Shown in pieces: positions 33,186 through 41,386 of a DNA stretch of 64,000 nt. The stretch comes from JANOYC01 sp031428675 (GTDB lineage: Bacteria; Actinomycetota; Actinomycetes; Actinomycetales; Microbacteriaceae). The stretch is taken from the NCBI GenBank assembly GCA_031428675.1, contig JANOYC010000040.1, positions 23,926 through 87,925 of the forward strand. The letters are read 5' to 3'. The notes under the pieces are model-generated. The model saw nothing but the letters and a program-made list of their open reading frames with translations, had not been told where the DNA came from and ran no database searches. The translations under genes were made by a program, and so were the position numbers. How positions within the stretch are numbered: the first letter of the stretch is position 1; the number at the start of each line of letters is the position of its first letter.

Positions 33186-33908
33186 TTATTGGTGACGGCC
33201 GAGCTGAGCACGATCGGAGACGGGGGCGAGATCGGGGATGCGCCAATCGATCGGAGCAGCACCCTGCGCAACGAGCGCGGCATTGACGCGACTGAACGGA
33301 CGTGACCCGAAGAAGCCCCGACGCGCCGACAGCGGGCTGGGATGGGCAGACGCCACAACAGGAACATTGCCAAGGAACGGTACGACAGTGCGAGCATCGT
33401 TGCCCCACAGCACAGCCACCAGCGGCGCGTGACGCGCGGCGATGACGCGGATTGCTCGTTCCGTCACGCGCTCCCACCCTCGCGCTCGGTGGCTGCCCGC
33501 GGCGCCCGCGCGCACCGTGAGCACACGATTGAGCAGAAGCACGCCCTGTTGCTCCCACGCGCTCAAGTCTCCGTGCTCGGCAGGCGGAATCCCCATATCG
33601 TCGTGCAACTCGCGGTAGATGTTCGCGAGACTCCGGGGCAGGGGGCGCACGTGGCTGTCGACGGCGAACGACAACCCGATGGGGTGACCCGGAGTCGGGT
33701 ACGGATCCTGTCCGACAACGAGAACTCGAACATCATCCGGCGAGGTGCGAAATGCCCGCATGACGTCATCGAACGCGGGCAGCACCCGATAACCCGCGCT
33801 CTCGTCTTGTCCGATCATCCCCTCGAGCCCCGAGATCGTTTCTTCGAGGCCGCCGAGGGCGGCTGCCCAGCCAGGATGTATCGTGGCGGTCAGCGGCGGA
33901 CCGCTCAC
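33186..33908 (-). CDS. ung: Uracil-DNA glycosylase, family 1
   Basis: Removes uracil from DNA, starting base excision repair. 240 aa. The family 1 water-activating motif VVGQDPYPTPGHPIGLSFA and the minor-groove loop AHPSPLSARRGFFGS are both complete, with LLNRVLTVRAGAAGSH between them. GTG start at 33908 overlaps the stop of the upstream peptidase gene by GTGA. The frame further up is antisense-like and not used. Confidence 0.96.
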   Translation of the reverse strand: MSGPPLTATIHPGWAAALGGLEETISGLEGMIGQDESAGYRVLPAFDDVMRAFRTSPDDVRVLVVGQDPYPTPGHPIGLSFAVDSHVRPLPRSLANIYRELHDDMGIPPAEHGDLSAWEQQGVLLLNRVLTVRAGAAGSHRARGWERVTERAIRVIAARHAPLVAVLWGNDARTVVPFLGNVPVVASAHPSPLSARRGFFGSRPFSRVNAALVAQGAAPIDWRIPDLAPVSDRAQLGRHQ

Positions 33909-34633
33909 TCGCCGAGGGTCGACACGACGACCCCACCCGTGTCCCCCACGAGCACTCGCCACACGTTGCCGATGCCCTCCACGCGGAGGTCGTCGTCGCG
34001 CACGATCGCGACCGTGAATTCGTCGATCGCAACTCCCCCGTCGACGAGCCCCGTCTCCGTCGCGGCGATCAGTCGGGTGAGGGTGCCCCACTGGGCGGCG
34101 TGCGCCTCGACGGCTAGGTCGACCAAGCCGAGCCCCTCGACGACGGTGACCTCGTCCAATTGCTCTCCGGCCACTTCCGGACACACGGCGACGCCGTCGA
34201 TCAGCCAGCCGCCGACGATCGCGAACTCCGACGCTATCGCCGCCCCTGCTGAGAAGCCGAGGTAGGGCATGCCCCCTGCCACAAGATCGCGGATGCGGTC
34301 GACGAGCGGGCTGACCGCCGCGAGGTAGGCCGGCGTGAGGCCGCCCGCCACGAGGAGTGCATCAATGTCCGAGAGAACGTCGAGAGCGAATGCGCCACCC
34401 TCAGTGAGTCGCGCAACCACCGGTTCGCACGGTGCGACATCGACAAGCGCGGCGCGGTAGAGCGACTCGTGCTCATCGCCGACCTCGTCGTCGGCGGCAA
34501 CCAACAGCACGCCGATCAACGGCACCGTTCGACCGTCGGCTGCTGCCCGCGCTGTTGCCTCGACGAGGAACTCGTCGTAGACCCCGTGCGTGCCGAGCGG
34601 AGACCATCCACCGCCGACGAGATGAATACTCAT
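33905..34633 (-). CDS. Peptidase E-like (S51) / type 1 glutamine amidotransferase-like protein
   Basis: 242 aa. The nucleophile elbow GFSAGAAIASEFA places a catalytic serine after VAGGMPYLG, as in S51 peptidases (PepE, cyanophycinase). The N-terminus (IHLVGGGW) and ALLVAGGLTPAYL also match that superfamily. I use the ATG at 34633 with AGGA 5 bases upstream, rather than an ATG-like codon 18 bases further up. Likely substrate: small acidic peptides; not shown by sequence. Coupled to ung by a GTGA overlap. Confidence 0.78.
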   Translation of the reverse strand: MSIHLVGGGWSPLGTHGVYDEFLVEATARAAADGRTVPLIGVLLVAADDEVGDEHESLYRAALVDVAPCEPVVARLTEGGAFALDVLSDIDALLVAGGLTPAYLAAVSPLVDRIRDLVAGGMPYLGFSAGAAIASEFAIVGGWLIDGVAVCPEVAGEQLDEVTVVEGLGLVDLAVEAHAAQWGTLTRLIAATETGLVDGGVAIDEFTVAIVRDDDLRVEGIGNVWRVLVGDTGGVVVSTLGE

Positions 34634-34730
34634 CAGTGTCCTTCGGAGCAATCGTTCGCGGTGACGCCCATGATTTCACGGTAGTCGCTTGCGCTCGCGC
34701 GCGCACCGGGATCTCCCCGGAAACCGGGCG

Positions 34731-35507
34731 TCAGTTTTTCGGCGCCAGTGCCCCGCGCACGACCTTGTGCGGTGCGGCCTGGGCGACTGGCTTGATCGTC
34801 ACGAGATCGAGATTCACGTGGTGAGGAAGCGTCACAGCGTGCACGATCGACGCCGCGACATCCTCGGCAACGAGTGGTTCCGGCACGTTCGCGTAGACCG
34901 CGTCCGCCCGCTCCTGATCTCCACCGAAGCGCACGAGAGAGAACTCATCGGTCTTGACCATCCCCGGAGCGATCTCGATGACCCGGATCGGCTCGCCAGC
35001 GAGCTCCAAGCGCAGCACGGCCACGAGCGCGTGCGCCGCGAATTTCGACGCGTTGTAACCGCCCCCGCCTTCGTAAGCGACGTGGCCAGCGATCGACGTG
35101 ATGGTCACAATGTCGGCCGAGTCACCATCACGCACCGACGAGCGCAACAGTGGCAGCAGCGCGCTCGTCACGAGCTTCACCGAGACCACGTTGATCTCGA
35201 ACATTCGTCGCCAGTCGGCGACGTCGCTGGCTTCGACGCTGTCGAGGCCCAGCGCTCCTCCCGCGTTGTTGATGAGCGCGTGCACCGGACCGAGGCCGGT
35301 GAGGTAGTCGCGAAGCGCGTCCACCTCCGCCTCCACCGTCAGGTCAGCCACGAAGGTGTCTGCGCCGGTGTCGTTCGCGAGTTCGGCAAGTCGATCGGCG
35401 CGGCGAGCCACGCCGACGACGTCCCAGCCCCTGTCGCGAAAGGCGCGCACGGTGGCAGCGCCGATTCCCGAACTCGCGCCCGTCACAACGACTCGTTTCG
35501 CATTCAT
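34731..35507 (-). CDS. Short-chain dehydrogenase/reductase
   Basis: 258 aa classical SDR: TGASSGIGAATVRAF, then INNAGGALGLD, catalytic serine in TSIAGHVAYEGG and YNASK. GVARRADRLAELA after the second strand suggests NADP(H). The YdfG-like family oxidises serine and hydroxy acids, but no substrate can be assigned. ATG at 35507 preceded by GGTGGGG. 97 bases separate its stop from the peptidase start downstream. Confidence 0.85.
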   Translation of the reverse strand: MNAKRVVVTGASSGIGAATVRAFRDRGWDVVGVARRADRLAELANDTGADTFVADLTVEAEVDALRDYLTGLGPVHALINNAGGALGLDSVEASDVADWRRMFEINVVSVKLVTSALLPLLRSSVRDGDSADIVTITSIAGHVAYEGGGGYNASKFAAHALVAVLRLELAGEPIRVIEIAPGMVKTDEFSLVRFGGDQERADAVYANVPEPLVAEDVAASIVHAVTLPHHVNLDLVTIKPVAQAAPHKVVRGALAPKN

Positions 35508-35550
35508 ACGCCCCACCGTATAGCCCGTCCATTCGAGCCGATCACCCGGC

Positions 35551-35556
35551 TAGGCT
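35551..35556 (+). promoter_or_regulatory. TAGGCT -10 box, probable leaderless start
   Basis: taggct lies 7 bases before the ATG of the acyltransferase gene, so the transcript would begin at the start codon. No good -35 is seen at 16-18 bases and no Shine-Dalgarno is present. The same hexamer precedes glycerate kinase (22101) and metY (36750). Confidence 0.4.
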
Positions 35557-35563
35557 GACCGCG

Positions 35564-36661
35564 ATGACCACACACACCGGCTCGCTCCAGACAGCGAAAC
35601 CGCGCGTCCCGTTCTGGGACAACGCGAGGTTCGTGTGCGTCACTCTGGTTGTGGTCGGCCACGCCATTCAGCGGCTGACCGCCGACTCGAACAACGCGCT
35701 CATCGTCTACTTGTTCATCTACGCGTTCCACATGCCGGCATTCGCGATCATCTCCGGCTACTTCTCCAAATCAGGCTCTCCGTCATCACGCCAGATGACA
35801 AAGGTAATCACCGACATCCTGCTGCCGTACTTCATCATGGAGACGATCTGGACCTTCGTTCAGTTCTTCGTGGAGGGAAAACAGGAGTTCAACCCGTCGA
35901 AACCGAGCTGGACGCTGTGGTTTCTCCTCGCTCTCGGAATATTCCGCTTGATCCTGCCCTACTTGGCTCTCGTGCGGTGGCCACTGTTCTGGTCGCTGTT
36001 CTTCTCGGTCGGCGTCGGCTACTTGAGCAATGTCGACTCGACCTTTTCGCTGTCGCGCGCCATCGGCATCCTGCCTTTCTTCGTGCTGGGCTGGAAGGTG
36101 CGCGAGTGGGGCCTAGTCGAACGCTGGCGGCTGGTAGAACGCCAGACCTGGACAATTAGAACGGCCGCCATCGTCCTGCTCCTGGCATGGCTCACGGTCG
36201 TGATCGTCTTCATCGACGAGTGGCGGGCCGTTGACCTGCGGTTCTGGTTCTTCTACGACGACTCCTACAACGGGTTGGGCGAAGACCAGTGGTGGGCTGG
36301 GTTCGTCCGGCTCGGGCTCATCGTGCTCGCTGTGATCCTGAGCGCGGCGGTGCTGGTGCTCGTGCCGCGATCAGAAATCTGGATGACTGGCTTCGGCCAG
36401 GCGACAATGTACATTTACCTGCTGCACAGTTTCATCCTCTACCCCATCCGCGAGACGGGAATCCTCCGCGGCGACCATTCCTCGGCGATGTGGCTGCTGA
36501 GTATGGTGCTCGCCTCCGTCGCGATATCGATCGGCCTTGCGAGCCCGCTCGTGCGACGACTATTCCGTCCGCTGATCGAACCGAGGCCCACCTGGTTGCT
36601 CCGGGAGCAGCGGGTCAGCGGCGAATCTCGTGTCGATCCGACGGGCTCGCGCCGTCGTTGA
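35564..36661 (+). CDS. Membrane acyltransferase family protein
   Basis: 365 aa with about ten transmembrane helices. The N-terminus WDNARFVCVTLVVVGHAI, with a histidine after the first helix, matches the acyltransferase 3 family, which O-acylates (usually acetylates) surface sugars; YAFHMPAFAIISGYFSK is the second conserved segment. Substrate unknown; a cell-wall or exopolysaccharide sugar is likely by family. The hydrophilic C-terminus is Arg-rich. It stands alone in a plus-strand unit. Confidence 0.85.
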   Translation: MTTHTGSLQTAKPRVPFWDNARFVCVTLVVVGHAIQRLTADSNNALIVYLFIYAFHMPAFAIISGYFSKSGSPSSRQMTKVITDILLPYFIMETIWTFVQFFVEGKQEFNPSKPSWTLWFLLALGIFRLILPYLALVRWPLFWSLFFSVGVGYLSNVDSTFSLSRAIGILPFFVLGWKVREWGLVERWRLVERQTWTIRTAAIVLLLAWLTVVIVFIDEWRAVDLRFWFFYDDSYNGLGEDQWWAGFVRLGLIVLAVILSAAVLVLVPRSEIWMTGFGQATMYIYLLHSFILYPIRETGILRGDHSSAMWLLSMVLASVAISIGLASPLVRRLFRPLIEPRPTWLLREQRVSGESRVDPTGSRRR

Positions 36662-36726
36662 CCGCGCGGCTCGACGATGAGCGCGTTGGGTTCCGTTTCG
36701 CCGCGTTACGGAGTATGTCTCGCGGA

Positions 36727-36755
36727 TTGATCGCCGGGTTGCATGAGCCTAGGCT
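36727..36755 (+). promoter_or_regulatory. Probable metY promoter
   Basis: ttgatc and taggct are separated by 17 bases, a good housekeeping-type promoter, about 60 bases before the metY start. The leader of about 50 bases shows no riboswitch-like structure I can recognise; AAGGAGG lies 4 bases before the GTG. Confidence 0.5.
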
Positions 36756-36813
36756 CGCCTCCGTGTTCGGCTGACAGCCGCCACACTCGAGACTCGTAAC
36801 CCAAGGAGGCGCC

Positions 36814-38130
36814 GTGAGCGACTGGAAGTTTGAAACCAAGCAGGTGCACTCCGGAGCGGCCCCCGACCCGGTCACCAATGCCCGGGCGACGCCGATCTAC
36901 AAGACCACGTCCTACGTGTTCAACAGCTCACAGCACGCTGCGAATCTGTTCGCGCTGGCCGAGTTCGGAAACATCTACACACGCATCCAGAACCCCACCC
37001 AGGACGTCGTCGAGCAGCGCGTCGCCGCACTCGAGGGCGGCACCGCTGCACTCCTCGTCGCATCGGGCCAGGCCGCGGAGACCTACGCGATCCTGAACAT
37101 CGCTCAGGCCGGTGACCACATCGTGTCGTCGTCGTCGATCTATGGCGGCACCTACAACCTGTTCAAGTACACCCTCGCAAAGCTCGGAATCGAGACGACG
37201 TTCGTCGAGAACCAGGACGACGCCGAGGAATGGGCCGCAGCGGTTCGCCCCAACACCAAGTTGTTCTTCGCCGAGACCATCGGCAACCCGAAGATCAACA
37301 TCCTCGACATCTCGCTCGTGTCGACCGTGGCGCACGAGAACGGCCTGCCCCTCATCGTCGACAACACGATTGCGACGCCGTACCTCATCCGCCCCTTCGA
37401 GCACGGAGCTGACATCGTCGTGCACTCGGCGACCAAGTTCCTCGGCGGCCACGGAACGGTCATCGGCGGCGTCATCGTCGATGGCGGAAAGTTCGCGTGG
37501 TCGAAGAACGTCGAGAAGTTCCCCGGTCTCACCGAGCCCGACCCGTCATACCACGGCGCAAGCTACACCGGCGTTCTCGGCGACGGGATTGCGTACATCA
37601 TCAAGGCGCGCGTGCAGTTGCTCCGAGACCTCGGCGCGTCGATCTCCCCCGACAGCGCCTTCCACCTGATCCAGGGAATCGAGACTCTGAGCCTGCGCAT
37701 CGAGCGTCATGTGCAGAATGCTCAGGAGATCGCCGAATGGCTCGACAACCATGACGACATCGCCACGGTGAACTACGCCGGTCTCCCGTCGAGCCCGTGG
37801 TACGAGGCAGCGAACAAATACGCCCCGCTCGGCGTGGGCGCTGTGCTGTCGTTCGAACTCAAGGGCGGCGTCGACGCTGGTCGCGCGCTCGTCGATGGCG
37901 TGTCACTGTTCAGCCACCTCGCGAACATCGGCGATGTGCGCAGTCTCATCATCCACCCGGCGTCGACGACGCATTCGCAGCTGACCCCGGAGCAGCAACT
38001 GACGTCGGGCGTCACGCCCGGTCTCGTGCGCTTGTCGGTGGGCATTGAGAATGTCGAGGACCTGAAGACCGACCTCGAGAAGGGCTTCGCAGCGGCGCGT
38101 GCGGTTGTGGCCGCCAACGCCCTCGCCTGA
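36814..38130 (+). CDS. metY: O-acetylhomoserine sulfhydrylase
   Basis: Cys/Met-metabolism PLP enzyme that makes homocysteine directly from O-acetylhomoserine and sulfide; 438 aa. The PLP lysine is about K208 in VHSATKFLGGHG, and TRIQNPTQDVVEQRVAALEG is the tetramer/substrate segment. The long form (about 430 aa) distinguishes it from cystathionine gamma-synthase (about 380 aa). GTG start with a strong ribosome site. metX, 67 bases downstream, supplies its substrate, so the pair is the direct sulfhydrylation route to methionine. Confidence 0.95.
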   Translation: MSDWKFETKQVHSGAAPDPVTNARATPIYKTTSYVFNSSQHAANLFALAEFGNIYTRIQNPTQDVVEQRVAALEGGTAALLVASGQAAETYAILNIAQAGDHIVSSSSIYGGTYNLFKYTLAKLGIETTFVENQDDAEEWAAAVRPNTKLFFAETIGNPKINILDISLVSTVAHENGLPLIVDNTIATPYLIRPFEHGADIVVHSATKFLGGHGTVIGGVIVDGGKFAWSKNVEKFPGLTEPDPSYHGASYTGVLGDGIAYIIKARVQLLRDLGASISPDSAFHLIQGIETLSLRIERHVQNAQEIAEWLDNHDDIATVNYAGLPSSPWYEAANKYAPLGVGAVLSFELKGGVDAGRALVDGVSLFSHLANIGDVRSLIIHPASTTHSQLTPEQQLTSGVTPGLVRLSVGIENVEDLKTDLEKGFAAARAVVAANALA

Positions 38131-38197
38131 TCGAGGACCAGCCCGTCACGTAACAATGCGCGAGTGCGGGCGAGCATTCGGGATACTTGCCTAAGAC

Positions 38198-39403
38198 ATG
38201 GACTGGCAAACACCCGAAGACACCGTGCCCTCGGCCTTCATCACGGAAGCGAACGCGCGCGCCCTCCTCGGCAAACCCCCGGCGACCGGGGCGTGGCGTG
38301 AGGGCGACCCCGTCGGCAACCGCCGATTTGTGTCCATCGGCGGAATCGACATGGAACGGGGCGACTCGCTGCCCTCGGTGCGGGTCGCCTACGAGACGTT
38401 CGGCGAGCTCAATGCTGCGCGTTCCAATGCCATTCTGGTTCTGCACGCCCTCACCGGCGACAGCCACCTGACCGGACTTCCCGGACCCGGACATCCGACT
38501 GCTGGCTGGTGGAGCGGACTGATCGGGCCAGGCAAGGCGATCGACACCAATCAGTGGTTCGTGGTCGCCCCGAATATGCTCGGCGGGTGCCAAGGCACCA
38601 CCGGCCCCGCCTCGCACGCGCCCGATGGCGCGGAATGGGGACCTCGCTTTCCGTTCGTGACCATCCGCGACCAGGTAGCCGTGCAAGCAGCCTTTTCCGA
38701 CACCATAGGCATCGATACCTGGGCAGCGGTACTCGGCGGGTCGATGGGTGGCATGCAGGCCATCGAGTGGGCGATCACGCATCCGAGCCGAGTGGAACGC
38801 GTGGCAGTGCTCGCGGCACCCGCGGTGAGCAACGCCGATCAGATCGCCCTCAATTCGGTGCAACTCGAGGCGATTCGCATGGACCCGCTGTTCGCCGCCG
38901 GGCAGTACTACGAGGCTGCCGACGGCGACGGGCCCCACCGTGGACTTGCTCTCGCACGACGAATGGCTCTGCTCAATTACCGGTCGCCCACCGAACTCAA
39001 TGACCGGTTCGAACGCAGTTGGCAAAGCGGTCTGTCTCCCCTCGGCGGGGGCGGTCGATACGCGGTGGAGAGTTACCTCGACTTCCATGGCAACAAGTTC
39101 ACTCGCCGATTCGACGCCAACAGTTACATCACCCTCGTCGAAGCCATGAACTCGCACGACGTCGGACGCGATCGCGGCGGCGTCGCCGCAGCTCTCTCCC
39201 GGGTGACCGCGCAATGCCTCGTTCTCGGGATCACGTCCGACCGACTTTTTCCCGTTGCCGACCAGATCGTGATCGCCCGTCACCTTCCCTCAACGATCGA
39301 CGATGGCGAAGCAGTCGTCATCGAATCGGATTTCGGACACGACGGATTCCTCATCGAAGACGCTCGCGTCGGCCCCCATATTGGGCGTCTTTTGGGGGCG
39401 TGA
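38198..39403 (+). CDS. metX: Homoserine O-acetyltransferase
   Basis: Alpha/beta-hydrolase-fold enzyme acetylating homoserine with acetyl-CoA, first committed step to methionine; 401 aa. Catalytic Ser182 is in VLGGSMGGMQAIEW, Asp in GITSDRLFPV and His in SDFGHDGFLIE; NMLGGCQGTTGP is also conserved. The homoserine comes from hom at 14.9-16.3 kb. ATG at 38198. Its stop codon lies inside a strong hairpin. Confidence 0.96.
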   Translation: MDWQTPEDTVPSAFITEANARALLGKPPATGAWREGDPVGNRRFVSIGGIDMERGDSLPSVRVAYETFGELNAARSNAILVLHALTGDSHLTGLPGPGHPTAGWWSGLIGPGKAIDTNQWFVVAPNMLGGCQGTTGPASHAPDGAEWGPRFPFVTIRDQVAVQAAFSDTIGIDTWAAVLGGSMGGMQAIEWAITHPSRVERVAVLAAPAVSNADQIALNSVQLEAIRMDPLFAAGQYYEAADGDGPHRGLALARRMALLNYRSPTELNDRFERSWQSGLSPLGGGGRYAVESYLDFHGNKFTRRFDANSYITLVEAMNSHDVGRDRGGVAAALSRVTAQCLVLGITSDRLFPVADQIVIARHLPSTIDDGEAVVIESDFGHDGFLIEDARVGPHIGRLLGA

Positions 39404-39415
39404 AACATGCCCCCA
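39393..39415 (+). terminator. Hairpin over the metX stop codon
   Basis: tgggggcgtg-aaa-catgccccca, a 10-bp stem with one G-U pair and a 3-base loop; the metX TGA occupies stem and loop. No T-run follows (gttcgggtttg). Probably ends or stabilises the metYX transcript, separating it from the signalling cluster. Confidence 0.5.
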
Positions 39416-39432
39416 GTTCGGGTTTGCGGGCC

Positions 39433-39458
39433 TTGACAACACGCCCCCTCGGTAGAAT
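39433..39458 (+). promoter_or_regulatory. Possible promoter of the signalling cluster
   Basis: ttgaca and tagaat are good hexamers but only 14 bases apart, shorter than the normal 16-18. The site is 19 bases before the first ATG, so the leader would be very short, with GGGGGAA as ribosome site. The tight spacing may mean an activator is needed. Confidence 0.3.
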
Positions 39459-39476
39459 TGGCGCGGGGGAAACAAC

Positions 39477-40142
39477 ATGGGAACTGCACTTTCGTCGCGC
39501 AACGCGATCATTCGCGTTGCGATCGTCGACGATCATCGGCTCGTGCTCGACGGGCTGCAAGCGCGCTTGAATCAGCGCTCGCTCGGGCTGTCGGTCGTCA
39601 TCGCCGAATCGTCGTGGAACGCGCTTCTGACCCACCCCGATTTCCCCGTCGACGTGGTCGTCATCGACCTGCACCTCGACGACACCATCCCGATCGCCAC
39701 CAAAGTGCGCGCCCTACTCACCGCCGGCGTCGCGACCGTCGTCATGAGCAGGCACTCCGATTCCACCTCCGTGTCAGCAGCCATCCGCGCCGGAGCGCTC
39801 GGCTTCGTGCCCAAGACCGAATCGAGCACCGAGCTCATCGCGGCGATCCGGGCCGCGGCAGCACACAAGCGTCACGTTCCTGATGTTCACAGCGAGGCAG
39901 TCGAGCAGATCGCCGCCACGCCCGATCCGAAACTCGGGCGTCAAGAACTTCGTGCACTCGTGCTCTACGCCGGAGGCCGTTCGATTCGAGAAGTCGCCGC
40001 CGAAATGCGCACCACGGAAGAGACCGTCAAGTCGTACATCAAGCGCGGTCGAGGCAAGTACCGCCAGATCGGCATCGATGTCGGCACGCGACTCCTGCTC
40101 CGCCAGCACGCGATCCGCGAGGGCTGGGTAGCACCCGAATAG
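39477..40142 (+). CDS. NarL/LuxR-type response regulator (first of two)
   Basis: 221 aa. Receiver domain about 11-130: acidic pocket VDDH, phosphoacceptor D64 in VVVIDLHLDD, switch serine in VVMSRH and lysine in GFVPKTE. C-terminal helix-turn-helix about 150-215 with SIREVAAEMRTTEETVKSYI and a basic recognition region KRGRGKYRQ. It is a paralogue of the regulator at 42686: both share LLTHPxFPVDVV, the DVGT-type tail and TEETVKSYI/SEETAKSYL. It heads a plus-strand cluster and is followed by the kinase 62 bases later. Confidence 0.92.
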   Translation: MGTALSSRNAIIRVAIVDDHRLVLDGLQARLNQRSLGLSVVIAESSWNALLTHPDFPVDVVVIDLHLDDTIPIATKVRALLTAGVATVVMSRHSDSTSVSAAIRAGALGFVPKTESSTELIAAIRAAAAHKRHVPDVHSEAVEQIAATPDPKLGRQELRALVLYAGGRSIREVAAEMRTTEETVKSYIKRGRGKYRQIGIDVGTRLLLRQHAIREGWVAPE

Positions 40143-40204
40143 CCAATACCCGCATCACGGCGGGGCTGTGTCGGTGTGGCGGGTGCAATCCACCGTGCGG
40201 ATCT

Positions 40205-41386
40205 GTGATTATTTCTAGCGATATGGAACTCATCGCCAAGGAACGAGACCGCCTGCTCCAGCGAGCGGCGCGGATGCTCGGTCTGACCGGCACGCTGCTC
40301 ACGCTCGCGTCGCTGACCTTTCCTGGCGTGGTCGGATGGTCGACATATCTCACGCTGCTTCCGATGTTCGCGTTGTTGATCTTCGCGCAGGTCGTGGTCG
40401 GCCGCAGGCAGTCCATCGGGTGGATCATCCTCGGCATGGCTGCGGGCCTCGGAATCCTCGCCGTGGCGGCGGTTGCGATCGGCGGAGAACCGAGTGCGGG
40501 TCTCGCGGCTGCGTTGACCCCTCTCGCCAGCGCCGGGATCGCTGCGTTCGGAATGCTGCTTTTCTCCAGCCCGATTCGCATCATCATCATGATTCTCGCT
40601 GCAGCGTCAAGCGTGGTGCTGACGGAACGCGCAGGATCGCAGGACGCGCCGTTGTCCGACGCGAGCCTTGCCGTCTTGCTCGGCTGGATCCTCGCGTCGA
40701 TCGCCGGGTACTGGCTGAGCGCGAGCGTCCCCCGCGCGGCGCGACGCATCTACAGCATCGGCAAGGCGCACCGCGCCGAGCGCCAAGCGAGCGAGACCGA
40801 GGCGCAGCGTCGACAATCCGCCCGGCTTCTGCACGACACCGTGCTCGCAACTCTCACACTGCTGGCACATTCCGGCGTCGGAGTCTCGGCCGCAGCGCTC
40901 CGTCAACAAGCCACGGATGACGCACGCCTGCTTCGTCAACTCCGTCTGGGCGCTACCCCAGCGCCGCCATCCTCGGGTGGCTACAACCTCGAGCCTGTCG
41001 AAGAGACCGTGCTCGGCACGACTCTCGAATCGGTCAAGCAACGTTTCGGCCGCATGGGCCTCGAGGTGAGCTGGCACGGCACCGGACAGGTTCTGCTGCC
41101 GAGCGACGTGCTCGATGCGTTCCTGCTGTCGCTGGCCGAGTGCCTCGAGAACGTGCGTCGACACTCCGGCGTCACGCAAGCGCACGTCACCATCACCAAC
41201 GATGACACCACCGTTCGCGCCATGGTTACCGATGCCGGTGTCGGGTTCGATCTGGACAGCATCCACGAAGACAAGTTCGGATTTCGTGAAAGCGTCATCG
41301 GTCGGCTGAAGGAGGTCGGCGGAAACGCCCGACTGTTCTCGGCGCCGGGTTCGGGCACGACCGTGGTCTTGGAGGTCCCGAAATGA
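40205..41386 (+). CDS. Membrane sensor histidine kinase (NarX/DesK-like)
   Basis: 393 aa. Four to six hydrophobic segments in about 25-175 without a large extracellular loop, then a HisKA_3-type dimerisation helix with the phosphorylated histidine about H210 in SARLLHDTVLATLTLL. The HATPase domain has an N-box in ECLENVRRHSG (about 312-322), G1 in DAGVGFD and G2 in APGSGTTVVL. The sensing domain is membrane-embedded, so the signal may be within the membrane. GTG start at 40205, with an internal ATG at 40223 possible. Its end overlaps the next gene by ATGA. Confidence 0.92.
   Translation: MIISSDMELIAKERDRLLQRAARMLGLTGTLLTLASLTFPGVVGWSTYLTLLPMFALLIFAQVVVGRRQSIGWIILGMAAGLGILAVAAVAIGGEPSAGLAAALTPLASAGIAAFGMLLFSSPIRIIIMILAAASSVVLTERAGSQDAPLSDASLAVLLGWILASIAGYWLSASVPRAARRIYSIGKAHRAERQASETEAQRRQSARLLHDTVLATLTLLAHSGVGVSAAALRQQATDDARLLRQLRLGATPAPPSSGGYNLEPVEETVLGTTLESVKQRFGRMGLEVSWHGTGQVLLPSDVLDAFLLSLAECLENVRRHSGVTQAHVTITNDDTTVRAMVTDAGVGFDLDSIHEDKFGFRESVIGRLKEVGGNARLFSAPGSGTTVVLEVPK

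Noticed and set aside
36662..36813. SAM-type riboswitch before metY
   Set aside because: No conserved SAM aptamer core could be found; the leader after the likely start is only about 50 bases.
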